A DNA stretch of 49,841 nucleotides from an uncultured Prevotellaceae bacterium (GCA_937877605.1 CALFJA010000120.1:1-49841), one strand, 5' to 3'; counted from the stretch's first letter, positions 8,263 to 17,358 are shown. Notes: generated by a model not told the origin, from the sequence alone. A program made the numbers and translations.

Positions 8263-11232
8263 TTAGTTGTAGCAGAGTCCGCGGAAGTCGCAGTTTTGGC
8301 ATCTTTTTTGGAAGGTGGTTGGTGCGAATGCTCCGTGGGGTGCGTAGATTTCTTGTAGGATGCTTCTGAGTTGTTGTAGGAACTCGTGTTCTATTTCGGT
8401 GACATTTGTAATTGCTTTTTTGTCGAGGCAGACTGTAGCCAGGGGAAGATCTTGTCGGAATCGCCTTACATAGTATATACTGGGCATTACGGGTAGGGAG
8501 TGTGGGTTAAGTTCTTTGTCATGTGCGAGCATGATGGAATAGAGCAATGTCTGTATGACATAGTTGGAATGTTTGTCGATGGATTCTGGCTGGAAGAGTT
8601 GTTGTAGCGTGAGGCTGTCCATTTGCGAATCGGGTTTGCCTGTTTTGTAGTCAATGACTCGCAGGAAGGTGGAGGGACAGTCGTACCCATCCCCATCCCC
8701 TCCTGAAGGGTGGGGTGTAGGTGGTGTTTCTTTGCTGCGCAAAGCGCGTAGCGAGTCTGGCTGATCTATTCGGTCGATGATTCCGAAGAGGGTTATGGTG
8801 TTGGGTGTTTGGGTGTTTGGGTGTTTGGGTGTTTGGGTGTTTAGTGTTAGTTGGAGTGTGGTTTGTATTGGTTGTTCTGTGTATTTGACGGTTGCGGGTG
8901 CTATTTGTGTGTCGATGTGTTGCATTCGCTTGAGGTATTTGACTAGTACTCTTCGGCTAATGAGTGTTACGCCCCTTTGCCCTCCCGAAGGTGAGAGTAG
9001 GCGATAGTGTCGGAGGGCATGGTCGACGGCTTTCTCTACATTGGCTTGTTTGAGGTAATGTGCATATTGTTGTGGTGTGAGTTCTTCGCAAGCGAAGCGC
9101 AGTAGCGAGTCTTTTGCTTGCTGATGTAGATTTTGTGCGGCGTGGTGAAATAGGTCGCCAAAGAGTCTTGGGTCTGTGGGATTGTCGTGGTGGGTGTTGT
9201 CGCGTAGTCCGATTACGCGCTGATAGTAGAAGGAGAGTGGACAGCGGAGGTAGGTTGCTATGTCGGATGGTGTGATTTGGGGGTTTTGATAGAGGACTTT
9301 CATGTTTGTTGGATTCTTTGGGACGGTTTGTGGCGTGCTCCTGTGCGCTCCCGACGGGTGGAGGGAGATGGCTTGCCGTTGGATGTGAAGTCGGGAATCG
9401 GCTAAAAGTTGTAGCATATAGCGTGACATTTCAGCCTTGTTGGTTTCGCTGGTGGCTTGGTTGTAGAGTAGGGTGACTTCGGTAGCTCGCTGTATGAGTC
9501 GGTGGAAATAGTAGGAGTAGAGTGAGTCGATGTGCTGTGAAGTGGTCATGGCGAAGGCCTTGCGGAGTGAATGTGGTATGATTGATGGTGTGTTTTGCAG
9601 GGGTGGTAAGTTCCCTTCGTTGCAGGAGAGGATGAGTAGATGGTCGAAGTCGAGATTTCTTGTTTCGAGGAGTCCCATAATCTGGAGTCCGACGGCGGGT
9701 TCTCCGTGGAAGGGTATTTTTGTGGCGGCGAGGATTTTTCGTATAAGTTTGTGTAAGGTGTGAGGTGTGAGGTGTGAGGTGTGAGGTGTGAAGAGGGTGT
9801 GTAGTCGTTGTAGGATGTTGTGGGTTTGGAAGATGGATTCTTTGAGGAGGATGTCTTGAGAATCTTTGGCATTTATGCCGATTTGTTGTATGACGGCAAT
9901 GAGCCATTGGAGGAGGGAGTTGGGAGGTGTGAGGTGTGAGGTTATAAGGTGGGAGGTGGGAGGTGTGAGGAGGAATAGTTGCTGGAGTGTTTGGTCAAAG
10001 GCTATATCCTTTAGTTGTATAAGGGGGTAATGATTGCTAAGGAGATATTGTTTTACTTCTTGGATGTGTGGTGTGATGAGTTGTGCGAGGGGATGGCATG
10101 CGAGTTGTCGGACATATCGCCGTTGCAGGTATGATTTGTTCTGTATGAGTTTTGTATGGAGTTGATAGAGCAGGGTGAGTAGTGATGCAATAGGTAGTGT
10201 GCTGATCTGTATACCGGCTGTGATGTTGAGTTTGTCGACGGAGTCTGGAATGGCATGGAGCAGTGTTGGGAGTAGCTGTTCGTTGCAAAGTACAATGGCT
10301 GTTTTGCGCCCTGCTTGTACCCGTTTCTGATGGTTAAGCCATTGTAATGCATATCTTGCCTGTGCGGTTTCAGTATTGGCGGCAATAAAGGTAATCTGCT
10401 TTTTGTTGAGGAGATTGTTGTAATGGTGGCTTTCCAATGGAATTTCGTTTGGGAAGTTTTGCATGTATTTGTTGAGGAATCGTGCTGCCTCGTGTGTTGG
10501 CTGTATATAGTATTGGTCTATGTCCCAGTAGAATTTTGCTTTACCTTGATTCTTTACTATTTGTAGCAATTGTTGCTCGGCTTTTGGGAGGAGGTTGAAT
10601 CCGACAAATGCGTAGCATTCTTTGTCGAGTGTGAGCCCATTCTGAACGACCTCTCGGTAGAGTGCACCCTCGTATAAGTATCCTTCAGTTTTAAGAATGT
10701 CGTTGAATTGTTTATAAAGCAGTGGAAGATATTTCCACAGTTGCCGGAATCTTCGCTTAACTTCGGTGTCCCGATCATTTATCATATGGAAGAAATACTT
10801 GAGCGCATCTTTCTGGCTTTCAGTTAGATATTCTTCTGAATCGAGTTCGTGCAAGTTCTCAAGATTTGCAAATAATTGCTGTGTGTTAACAAGATTTTTG
10901 TCAATGTCGTCGAAATCAGCGAGTAGCACTTGTCCCCATGCAAAAAAATCGTCGAGGGTCTCTTCCGTGTCAGGCATTATCTGCTGATAGGCCTGAAAAA
11001 GTTTGCATACAAGATATATATTATCAGGGATTCGATAGCTGGATTGTGCCTGGACAAATTCGCTGATGGTGGTGTATTGCGGTGTCCATAAGGGCTTGTC
11101 GGCGATGTCTGCCAAATAGGAATTGAAAAACAATCTGGCCCGTTTGTTGGGGAATACGACGACTACTTGTTCCAAGTGTCCATTGAACTTTTGATATATG
11201 TCGTGTGCTACTATTTCTAAGAAGTATTTCAT
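8263..11232 (-). CDS. AddB-like PD-(D/E)XK nuclease, partner of the AddA-like helicase
   Basis: The product (989 residues) is probably the second subunit of an AddAB-type double-strand break resection enzyme. It begins MKYFLEIVAHD with VVVVFPNKRARLFFN where AddB usually has a P-loop, so I see no Walker A. The C-terminal nuclease is recognisable from CPLSFYYQRV (about 660), RVIDYKTGK (about 857, PD-(D/E)XK core) and CQNCDFRGLC at the end, four cysteines fitting the Fe-S cluster of AddB nucleases. The start at 11232 is chosen because the upstream 51 residues of the longer frame are read from 7- and 8-bp repeats and overlap addA. Several internal stretches are repeats still read in frame (positions 8686, 8744, 8803, 8970, 9097, 9346, 9756, 9925). 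Confidence 0.8.
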   Translation of the reverse strand: MKYFLEIVAHDIYQKFNGHLEQVVVVFPNKRARLFFNSYLADIADKPLWTPQYTTISEFVQAQSSYRIPDNIYLVCKLFQAYQQIMPDTEETLDDFFAWGQVLLADFDDIDKNLVNTQQLFANLENLHELDSEEYLTESQKDALKYFFHMINDRDTEVKRRFRQLWKYLPLLYKQFNDILKTEGYLYEGALYREVVQNGLTLDKECYAFVGFNLLPKAEQQLLQIVKNQGKAKFYWDIDQYYIQPTHEAARFLNKYMQNFPNEIPLESHHYNNLLNKKQITFIAANTETAQARYALQWLNHQKRVQAGRKTAIVLCNEQLLPTLLHAIPDSVDKLNITAGIQISTLPIASLLTLLYQLHTKLIQNKSYLQRRYVRQLACHPLAQLITPHIQEVKQYLLSNHYPLIQLKDIAFDQTLQQLFLLTPPTSHLITSHLTPPNSLLQWLIAVIQQIGINAKDSQDILLKESIFQTHNILQRLHTLFTPHTSHLTPHTLHKLIRKILAATKIPFHGEPAVGLQIMGLLETRNLDFDHLLILSCNEGNLPPLQNTPSIIPHSLRKAFAMTTSQHIDSLYSYYFHRLIQRATEVTLLYNQATSETNKAEMSRYMLQLLADSRLHIQRQAISLHPSGAHRSTPQTVPKNPTNMKVLYQNPQITPSDIATYLRCPLSFYYQRVIGLRDNTHHDNPTDPRLFGDLFHHAAQNLHQQAKDSLLRFACEELTPQQYAHYLKQANVEKAVDHALRHYRLLSPSGGQRGVTLISRRVLVKYLKRMQHIDTQIAPATVKYTEQPIQTTLQLTLNTQTPKHPNTQTPNTITLFGIIDRIDQPDSLRALRSKETPPTPHPSGGDGDGYDCPSTFLRVIDYKTGKPDSQMDSLTLQQLFQPESIDKHSNYVIQTLLYSIMLAHDKELNPHSLPVMPSIYYVRRFRQDLPLATVCLDKKAITNVTEIEHEFLQQLRSILQEIYAPHGAFAPTTFQKRCQNCDFRGLCYN
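8686..8717. repeat. GC-rich palindromic repeat inside the AddB-like gene, copy 1
   Basis: CCCCTCCTGAAGGGTGGGG preceded by two CCCCAT units. On the minus strand it reads TPHPSGGDGDG. Two related copies at 8970 and 9346 also give PSG-containing segments. Confidence 0.6.
8744..8758. repeat. Short interspersed element, copy 2 (GCGCGTAGCGAGTCT)
   Basis: It lies within the AddB-like gene, read on the minus strand as part of SLRALRSKE. The adjacent TTTGCTGCGCAAAGC gives a stem-loop. Confidence 0.6.
8803..8842. repeat. 8-bp tandem repeat inside the AddB-like gene, five perfect copies
   Basis: Five copies of GGGTGTTT in a row. They are translated on the minus strand as a Asn/Thr/Gln/Pro/Lys/His stretch near residues 797-810, upstream of the nuclease core at about 857. 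Loss or gain of one unit would shift the frame before the nuclease motif and the Fe-S cysteines. Confidence 0.95.
8970..9003. repeat. GC-rich palindromic repeat inside the AddB-like gene, copy 2
   Basis: GCCCCTTTGCCCTCCCGAAGG followed by TGAGAGTAGGCG resembles the copies at 8686 and 9346 and the intergenic stem-loop at 31723. It is read in frame as SPSGGQRGV. Confidence 0.5.
9097..9112. repeat. Short interspersed element, copy 3 (GCGCAGTAGCGAGTCT)
   Basis: It lies within the AddB-like gene, read as DSLLRFACEE on the minus strand, with a small stem TTCGC-AA-GCGAA just before it. Confidence 0.6.
9346..9370. repeat. GC-rich palindromic repeat inside the AddB-like gene, copy 3
   Basis: GCGCTCCCGACGGGTGGAGG followed by GAGAT; read in frame as LHPSGAHRS. 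It shares the CTCCCGAxGG core with copy 2. Confidence 0.5.
9756..9790. repeat. 7-bp tandem repeat inside the AddB-like gene, five perfect copies
   Basis: Five copies of AGGTGTG. On the minus strand the unit CACACCT reads as a seven-residue pattern Leu-Thr-Pro-His-Thr-Ser-His in every frame, with no stop. It lies near residues 481-492; a change in copy number would shift the frame there. Confidence 0.95.
9925..9968. repeat. Degenerate 7-bp repeat inside the AddB-like gene
   Basis: Imperfect AGGTGTG/AGGTGGG units, related to the tract at 9756, translated as another His/Leu/Thr/Pro-rich stretch. Confidence 0.8.
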
Positions 11233-11272
11233 ATTTGAGGTTATGAGGTTCTCCCGACTCGCGGGCTCGTAG

Positions 11273-11290
11273 GAGCGCAGTAGCGAGCGA
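11273..11290. repeat. Short interspersed element, copy 4 (GCGCAGTAGCGAG core)
   Basis: It lies in the gap between the AddA-like and AddB-like genes, preceded by CTCGTAGGAG, which is similar to GGTAGGAG before copy 1. Confidence 0.6.
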
Positions 11291-11292
11291 TG

Positions 11293-11349
11293 AGGTTGTG
11301 AGGTTGTGAGGTTGTGAGGTGTGAGGTTGAAGGTGTGAGGTGTGAGGTT
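11293..11349. repeat. Mixed 8- and 7-bp repeat in the AddA-AddB gap
   Basis: Three AGGTTGTG units followed by AGGTGTG and AGGTTGA units fill most of the spacer and touch the AddA stop codon (11348-11350). A shorter similar piece lies at 11236-11250, close to the AddB-like start, where copy-number change could alter spacing to the ribosome binding region. Confidence 0.85.
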
Positions 11350-14300
11350 ATGGCTTGACTTCTTCAACAATGTTCTGATAGACATACCAGAGATACCCCC
11401 TTACATGTGGGTATCCCATGTCTTTGAGCAATTGAATATATTCCTGCACTTGTGTAATATAAGCTGGTTTCTGCTTGCCAAATTTATAGTCAATGACAAT
11501 GATTTTCTCCTTGTTGCGAATGACTCGGTCTGGTCTACGCTCGATGACTTGACCTGTATATGTATCGCGTTGGATGATGGAAATCTCGTTGAGCACTTCC
11601 CATTCCTCCTCAAACCATGGGGCCACCTGCGGTGCTGAAAGTCGTTTGTGTATGAACTCAGCGAGTTTCCTGGAATTTCTCTTATTGCTCTCCATGATCC
11701 CCTGTGTTTCCATGGCTTGAACAGCAGGAAGAATGTCGTCGGTGGTCTTGATTCTTGAAAAGAGCTCGTGCAGCAAAAGCCCCTGGTCTATATATGAGGG
11801 CTTTTCAATGGTGTCCTCCTGTTCTGTGTTGTCGCCGATAGAGGCAATAAATCGTTGGCTGTCATTACTCTGAATGTATGTTCCTCGGAATTTTGTGGTA
11901 TTCATTTTGAAGGTGATTTGCTCTGGAGCCATTTCAAATGGGTTGACAGAAGAAAGAGTGGCTTCTGTGTTTTCCTTGGCTGCTTTCTCGCGCGTGTATG
12001 AGCCTTTAAGGTTTCCATAGCAGAATTCACGGAATGTAATGTTTTCGCCGTTGCCTGCATCGTCAGTATTCTGGATGAACGATGGAGAATAAAGGATGAA
12101 ATCTTCCGGGGAAGAGAGTACCCGCTCGAGAAGGCTGGATCTATAGTTATCTCCTCGATTCCTGGCATATACAAACAACGACTGCCGTGCGCGTGTGAAC
12201 AAGACATATAGTAAGTTAAGATTGTCAACGAATACTTGTAGGTGCTCTTCTTTTGCCATTGTCGCAAATGAGGAAGCATTAAGTTGTTTGAAATTGTATT
12301 CTACAGGAATAGGCGAGAGCAATTTTGTCAATGGGGTGTGTAACTGTTTTATTTCGTCAGGCATTTCCGCCCATACAAGGTCTCCCTGTTCAATCTCCCA
12401 ATCGCAGTAGGGTGCAAAGACATGTTCGAATTCGAGTCCTTTGCTTTTATGAATGGTTAGCAGGGTAATGCCGTTGGAAATGTCTGTCTGGATGGATTTC
12501 TTGCTTAGATTGTCAGTCCAATGATTTAGGAAGGCATCAATGTCGCTTGTCTGTTCCTTTATAAATTCTTGAACCTTATCAATAAAGGTTGCCACATAGG
12601 CGGACTGACCTTCCAAATCATCCAAGCTGAAGATAGCAATTATCTCCTCAACCAATTCGCTGAGTGGCAAATGCAGCAGTTTGTTGTCATCGGCAAGGAA
12701 TTGAGGCGGAAGCAAGAGGTCAATGCCTTTTATGAGGAATTCGTCCATGACGGCCTCATTGCCTAGAATGGTTTCTTGGTAGTTTTTGGCCAGTCGTGCC
12801 TTGGCAACGAGATTGTCTGCATCCTTCAACACGGTAATGGCATCGACAATCATGTTGACCGCCACGGATGCAGAGAGGAGCAACGCATCGGCAGTCTGCA
12901 AGGGAATTTCGGGGTGTTTCGCGGACAGATAGTCGGCAATGTCTGAAATGTCGCTGTTTTTCCTTACGATGATTGCCATGTCACTCAGTCTGGCCCCTTT
13001 TTCCTGTAGGAGTAGGATGTCACTGACCATCCGTTCTATGATGACTTCTTGCGAAAGTGTTCGTTCATCATACAATTCTACTTTTACATATCCCGTGTCT
13101 TCGGTCTTTTCTGTCAGTTCCTGTTTTACATCGGCATATGCGGCTGTAATGCTTGACGCATCAATGTCGTCTTGCTGCAAGCGCTCGACTTCAAGTTTCG
13201 ATGCGGCAGAGAAGAATGCGTTGTTGAATAAAATAATGTTCTTGGTTGATCGAAAATTTTTATTCAGGGCAATAGTTGTAATTTCCTTTTCAGGGAAATA
13301 CTTGAGGATGTTGTTCAGGATGCGCCAATCGCCGTCACGCCAGCGGTAGATGCTTTGCTTTACATCACCAACAATCATGTTGTAAGCGTCAGCATTGGCC
13401 ATGCAATCTTCAAGCAAGACTTTGAAGTTCTCCCACTGCTTGCGGCTCGTATCTTGGAACTCGTCAATCATTATGTTCTTCAGCGATGTGCCGATCTTTT
13501 CAAAAATGAATGGAGTATCGGAGTTGTCGATAAGCCGGCTCAGCATGGTTTGGGTGTCGCTGAGCATGAAGACATCGTTTGTCTTGTTTGTTTCTTTCAT
13601 CTTGCGCCGGATACTTGTGAGCAGCCTGATTTTTCCGAGTGACGAAAGAATGACATTGGCCGTTATCACCTTTCGGAGGCAGTTCTCGCGTTCTCCTTCT
13701 GCTTTCAGCAGCAATGGATGGATCTCGTCCCTGACATGGATGAACAATGGGTCTGAATCAACCTGATGCCCTTTTGTTAGAAATTCCCGAAAGTCAAGCA
13801 ATGCTTTTTCAATCGTTTTGTTTCGGGTCGTGTCTCTATTGACTGTAAGGTCGCGCAATTTAGAGAAATAGGTACCTGGGCCGCGTCTGCCGCCTTTCAA
13901 GTCTTCCAGCGTAAGCCCGTTACTTTCCAGTATTTGGTCAAACTTGTCGGCATAGTAAGCCATCTTCTCTTGAGCCTTTTGTTTCTCCCTCTCCAGATAC
14001 TGTCTAAATGCCGCAAGGGCTTTTGCGGCATTTTTCCCGCCTTCGGGATCGTTCTCGTCGCCATAGGTGGCCAGCGATATGTCTTCTTCGTTTTCCTTGA
14101 ATGTGTCTTCAAGAATTTTCTTCCCGAAATTCTTGATAGTGCCTACGACATTCCAACTCTTCTCGCTCTCGATATTTTCTTCTATGAGTTCTTCTATCCA
14201 ACGAAGCTCTTGGCTCTTTTCGTTTAATTCGTCCATCATCTCATCCACAGCATTGGACAGAGCCTGCCGGTCGTCTACTTGCAATCGCAGGCTGTTGCTA

Positions 14301-14674
14301 ATCTTCAGTTCCCTCGCCAGATTTCTCAAGACTTTCTGGAAAAAAGCATCAATGGTCTCCACGCAGAAATGACCATAATCGTGTATGATGTTGTGCAAGG
14401 CAATCTTTGCCCTTTCGGCAATCTCATCCTCGCCATATGCGGTTTCCTTCATAATGGTGTCGAGGTAGGCGCCTGCTTCCGGGAGTTTCCAGCCAAGTGC
14501 ATACAGTTTGCCCAGAATTCGAAGTTTCATCTCTTCGGTTGCCTTGTTTGTAAATGTCACAGCCAGCGTATGCCTGAACGCCGTCGGGTCGTCCATCAGC
14601 AGTTTGATATATTCAATCGAGAGGCGAAAGGTTTTGCCGCTGCCAGCACTTGCTTTATATACATTCAGTTGCAT
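11348..14674 (-). CDS. AddA/RecB-like UvrD-type helicase-nuclease
   Basis: This 1108-residue protein is a UvrD/Rep-type DNA helicase with a C-terminal nuclease, the partner of the AddB-like protein in processing double-strand DNA ends. Visible motifs are Walker A ASAGSGKTF (about 9-17), TFTNKATEEMK, IMIDEFQDTSRKQWENF (motif II), VKQSIYRWRDGD, LLTIHKSKGLEFEHVFAP and LYVLFTRAR, then a C-terminal PD-(D/E)XK core in PDRVIRNKEKIIVIDYKFGK (about 1060). Length fits the family. The AddB-like gene follows after about 115 bp filled by repeats; the DUF5686 gene ends or starts 51 bp upstream, so the three may be one transcript. Confidence 0.9.
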   Translation of the reverse strand: MQLNVYKASAGSGKTFRLSIEYIKLLMDDPTAFRHTLAVTFTNKATEEMKLRILGKLYALGWKLPEAGAYLDTIMKETAYGEDEIAERAKIALHNIIHDYGHFCVETIDAFFQKVLRNLARELKISNSLRLQVDDRQALSNAVDEMMDELNEKSQELRWIEELIEENIESEKSWNVVGTIKNFGKKILEDTFKENEEDISLATYGDENDPEGGKNAAKALAAFRQYLEREKQKAQEKMAYYADKFDQILESNGLTLEDLKGGRRGPGTYFSKLRDLTVNRDTTRNKTIEKALLDFREFLTKGHQVDSDPLFIHVRDEIHPLLLKAEGERENCLRKVITANVILSSLGKIRLLTSIRRKMKETNKTNDVFMLSDTQTMLSRLIDNSDTPFIFEKIGTSLKNIMIDEFQDTSRKQWENFKVLLEDCMANADAYNMIVGDVKQSIYRWRDGDWRILNNILKYFPEKEITTIALNKNFRSTKNIILFNNAFFSAASKLEVERLQQDDIDASSITAAYADVKQELTEKTEDTGYVKVELYDERTLSQEVIIERMVSDILLLQEKGARLSDMAIIVRKNSDISDIADYLSAKHPEIPLQTADALLLSASVAVNMIVDAITVLKDADNLVAKARLAKNYQETILGNEAVMDEFLIKGIDLLLPPQFLADDNKLLHLPLSELVEEIIAIFSLDDLEGQSAYVATFIDKVQEFIKEQTSDIDAFLNHWTDNLSKKSIQTDISNGITLLTIHKSKGLEFEHVFAPYCDWEIEQGDLVWAEMPDEIKQLHTPLTKLLSPIPVEYNFKQLNASSFATMAKEEHLQVFVDNLNLLYVLFTRARQSLFVYARNRGDNYRSSLLERVLSSPEDFILYSPSFIQNTDDAGNGENITFREFCYGNLKGSYTREKAAKENTEATLSSVNPFEMAPEQITFKMNTTKFRGTYIQSNDSQRFIASIGDNTEQEDTIEKPSYIDQGLLLHELFSRIKTTDDILPAVQAMETQGIMESNKRNSRKLAEFIHKRLSAPQVAPWFEEEWEVLNEISIIQRDTYTGQVIERRPDRVIRNKEKIIVIDYKFGKQKPAYITQVQEYIQLLKDMGYPHVRGYLWYVYQNIVEEVKP

Positions 14675-14725
14675 GTTTAAATAATGGTGAAAGGTTAGAG
14701 ATGAAGGATATTCTTATTGCGGGAC

Positions 14726-16762
14726 TCACCAATCGCGGAAAAGTTCCAGGCCGAACTTGAATCCAATGCCGTCGAACTTGATTTCCTTCATGGCGACAAA
14801 CAAACCCATGGAGAAATATTTATTGGTAAAGCCATAGCCAACCTCTGTATATGGGAAAAGCCCCTTCACGCCCAGGGCACTGCCATAAAGGCGCTCCGTC
14901 TCAAGGTATCTCCCGACAAGGGGGAGGCGACTCAAAAGTAACAATGGCGATTCGTAGGTCACATTGGCGCGGATATAATAATCCGATTCATTGTAATAGC
15001 TCCGGTCCAGCAATTCAAACTCACCCGACCAGTCATCGTTCCAACCGCCCGGAATGTTGTTTTCCCTGAAGTTGGTAAATTCAAGAAAGTAAGGATTTTT
15101 CTTGTCTTTCAGCGTATACCAGCCAAGGCCTGCTCGATAGGATACCGACTTCACCACCGAGAGACGCTGGATGTACTGACCGTCCAGTTCCCATCGTTCG
15201 TATTCGGTTTTAGAACGGAGAAATCCCTTTATGCTTCTTTCGTAATCAGCGGTCAAAATGGGGCCAGACCATCCCAGTGGCCTGTATTCAAATTCCAGCA
15301 ATGGAGCAGTCGACCGATAAGACGAAGGCATCTCGTACTGTCTATACAACCATTTCTCCACTGCCTTCCGGCGGCGTGACACCATTCCCACCTGTAAGCC
15401 CAACTTTTCAGAGAGATCACGGTTAAGTGCCATACTCCAGTTCAGCACTTTGAAAAAAGAAAGACGGTCGCGGTCGTAGGATTGGCCTTCAGGAAACATC
15501 TCTATCAACTTGTCTGCCAATTTCCGGTTACGCAACCAAGTCCCATTGTTCACTTCCAGTTTCAAGTATCCGTTATTTTGTTTGTCGAAGAAGAAAACAA
15601 ACGGTATCTGAAAGTAGAATTGGTGCTGTTTAAGCGAGTATCCGCCTTTCATTCGTAACATAGCCTGCAGATTCTCCGAAAAACTATAGTTCGTACGCAG
15701 GTCATATTTGTAATACAGTCCTTTTTTATCGCTGTAGCCTAGGTAAAGGGGATTGAGCAGCGGGTTCAGTCGGAAATATCCGCGATCTTCACGGCCGAAA
15801 TTCGACTTAATCCTGTTTACAAGATTGTCGCCGATTGTCTTCCACAGTACTTTTTTCGCAAAGTTCCTAAAACCCTTTGTCGGAGGGGTCGACTTGGGGA
15901 CTCCTGCTGGCGTATACACATCGTAGTAGATGTCTTCCTCCTCTGCCGTTAGTGGTTGTGGCCGGAAGGTTCCCATCAGCATCAGATTGTCCTTCTCGGT
16001 AAGTACATCCAGCGATGAACCATCCACCATTTCATTTTGCTGAGCATAGGCCGACAATCTATTTCCCAAGAACTTGAACTTTGTCGCGACCTCGGCATCC
16101 GACGCGGCGTCCCCTCCGTTCCCGAAGGCGCTGCCCATCTTCAGTCTCACCCAAAAGTCCAGCATGTCGTATTCGCCCCAGTAGAAACAGGAGATGACTC
16201 TTCCTGTCTTATTATCCATCACGGCAGCCCCGTTCACTAACTGCGTATTGTCCACCTTGGACTTAAAGGTCACCGTCGCCTCGTCGTCATTTATGGGAAT
16301 AACCCGGTAGCGGTAATAGCGCTTGTTTTTTTCATTGAAGGGGGAGAGTAGGGCACCCCCTTGCATGGTTTCGTTATAGATGGTCGGTCGCAGGTAATTG
16401 CCTGCCACTTCCATAGCCTTACGGTGATGGGGAAATGTCGAAGCTGCCAGCAACAATTCAGTCGACTCCTTGCCGTCTGACATCGTGCTACGGCTGATAG
16501 TCTCCATCAAGTGAGCCCTACGGGCGCCGTGCGCGACAAACCACATCGTCGGGACTGGTAACAAAGCCAGGTTGCGGCGCTCAACATTCAGGCGAAATTT
16601 GTTATAGACATAAATTGTTGTGTCCGGCAATAGCAACTGTTGCTGCAACATGCCATAGGCAAACAGCCGCGACAACAGGCTGTCGGGCCTTTCCGCCATG
16701 CTGCCATATATCGGCAGCATCGGCAGTAGCAATAAAAGCAATGCCGGCAATCGTCTTACCAT
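14726..16762 (-). CDS. Outer-membrane DUF5686-like protein
   Basis: The 678-residue product has a signal peptide (about 1-20) and many alternating, aromatic-rich strands in its C-terminal half, ending GFKFGLELFRDW, which suggests an outer-membrane beta-barrel. The segment RYRVIPINDDEATVTFKSKV with GAAVMDNKTGRVISCFYWGEYDM resembles the DUF5686 family. Typical family members carry an N-terminal carboxypeptidase-regulatory-like domain; I do not see one here. The function is unknown. A promoter is visible upstream at 16788-16817. It may be co-transcribed with addA/addB. Confidence 0.65.
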   Translation of the reverse strand: MVRRLPALLLLLLPMLPIYGSMAERPDSLLSRLFAYGMLQQQLLLPDTTIYVYNKFRLNVERRNLALLPVPTMWFVAHGARRAHLMETISRSTMSDGKESTELLLAASTFPHHRKAMEVAGNYLRPTIYNETMQGGALLSPFNEKNKRYYRYRVIPINDDEATVTFKSKVDNTQLVNGAAVMDNKTGRVISCFYWGEYDMLDFWVRLKMGSAFGNGGDAASDAEVATKFKFLGNRLSAYAQQNEMVDGSSLDVLTEKDNLMLMGTFRPQPLTAEEEDIYYDVYTPAGVPKSTPPTKGFRNFAKKVLWKTIGDNLVNRIKSNFGREDRGYFRLNPLLNPLYLGYSDKKGLYYKYDLRTNYSFSENLQAMLRMKGGYSLKQHQFYFQIPFVFFFDKQNNGYLKLEVNNGTWLRNRKLADKLIEMFPEGQSYDRDRLSFFKVLNWSMALNRDLSEKLGLQVGMVSRRRKAVEKWLYRQYEMPSSYRSTAPLLEFEYRPLGWSGPILTADYERSIKGFLRSKTEYERWELDGQYIQRLSVVKSVSYRAGLGWYTLKDKKNPYFLEFTNFRENNIPGGWNDDWSGEFELLDRSYYNESDYYIRANVTYESPLLLLSRLPLVGRYLETERLYGSALGVKGLFPYTEVGYGFTNKYFSMGLFVAMKEIKFDGIGFKFGLELFRDW

Positions 16763-16787
16763 TTAATATATCGTCTCTATTTTGCCA

Positions 16788-16817
16788 CAAAAATAATAAA
16801 AATAAATTGGTTGCAAA
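16788..16817 (-). promoter_or_regulatory. Promoter of the DUF5686 gene
   Basis: The minus strand reads TTTG (16814-16817), 18 nt, then TATTTTTG (16788-16795), matching the Bacteroidetes consensus, 25 nt before the ATG. Confidence 0.55.
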
Positions 16818-17337
16818 GCACCCGGTCGATGAATTCTTCAAAGAAACTCCTTGTTGACTCATCCATCGACACATGGGAGCATTTAATATAGTAATAACAA
16901 AAAGAAGACCAGCCTGTTAACTTAAAACTTCTGCAAACTGCTTTAACGAAACGGCATAACAATGGCAGAAAATGCTCTCTGGAAAATCGCAAAAGAAATG
17001 TTAAAATGACCCGTTTTCATGTTGCTTGCCCACCTCTTTCATATATAGACCGCTATTTTTTATCCTCACGGAGGCCCAATAGGGTTGCAAAAGCCCCCTA
17101 ATTGAAGGATGAAACTATTGGTTTTACCACGCAAAACGCCCCCAGTCGGTTCGCGAAACCTATCCAAATGCGAAGTGGAAGGTGAAGAATGAAGGACAGA
17201 TAAACTGCTTCTTGCTGATAAACAGCAAGTTGCGAAAAACACGGAAATACCTTCCAGCCGACAGCAGATTTATTTTTCGTGGCTGGAAAACGAATCTGGA
17301 GGCAGTAAAATTTTCAGTTATGGAAAAGGTTAATGGA

Positions 17338-17358
17338 GGAATGAGGAATGAGGAATGA
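17338..17358. repeat. 7-bp tandem repeat, three copies of GGAATGA
   Basis: Non-coding; about 70 bp before the pfp promoter box. It is of the same length class as the coding 7-bp tracts. Confidence 0.8.

Noticed and set aside
9431..9907. Minus-strand frame of 158 codons rich in His and Thr
   Set aside because: It is another frame through the 7-bp repeats of the AddB-like gene, where all frames give the same seven-residue pattern.
11233..11385. 51-residue N-terminal extension of the AddB-like protein
   Set aside because: It is read from the repeat-filled spacer and overlaps the AddA-like gene; ATG 11232 starts the recognisable protein.
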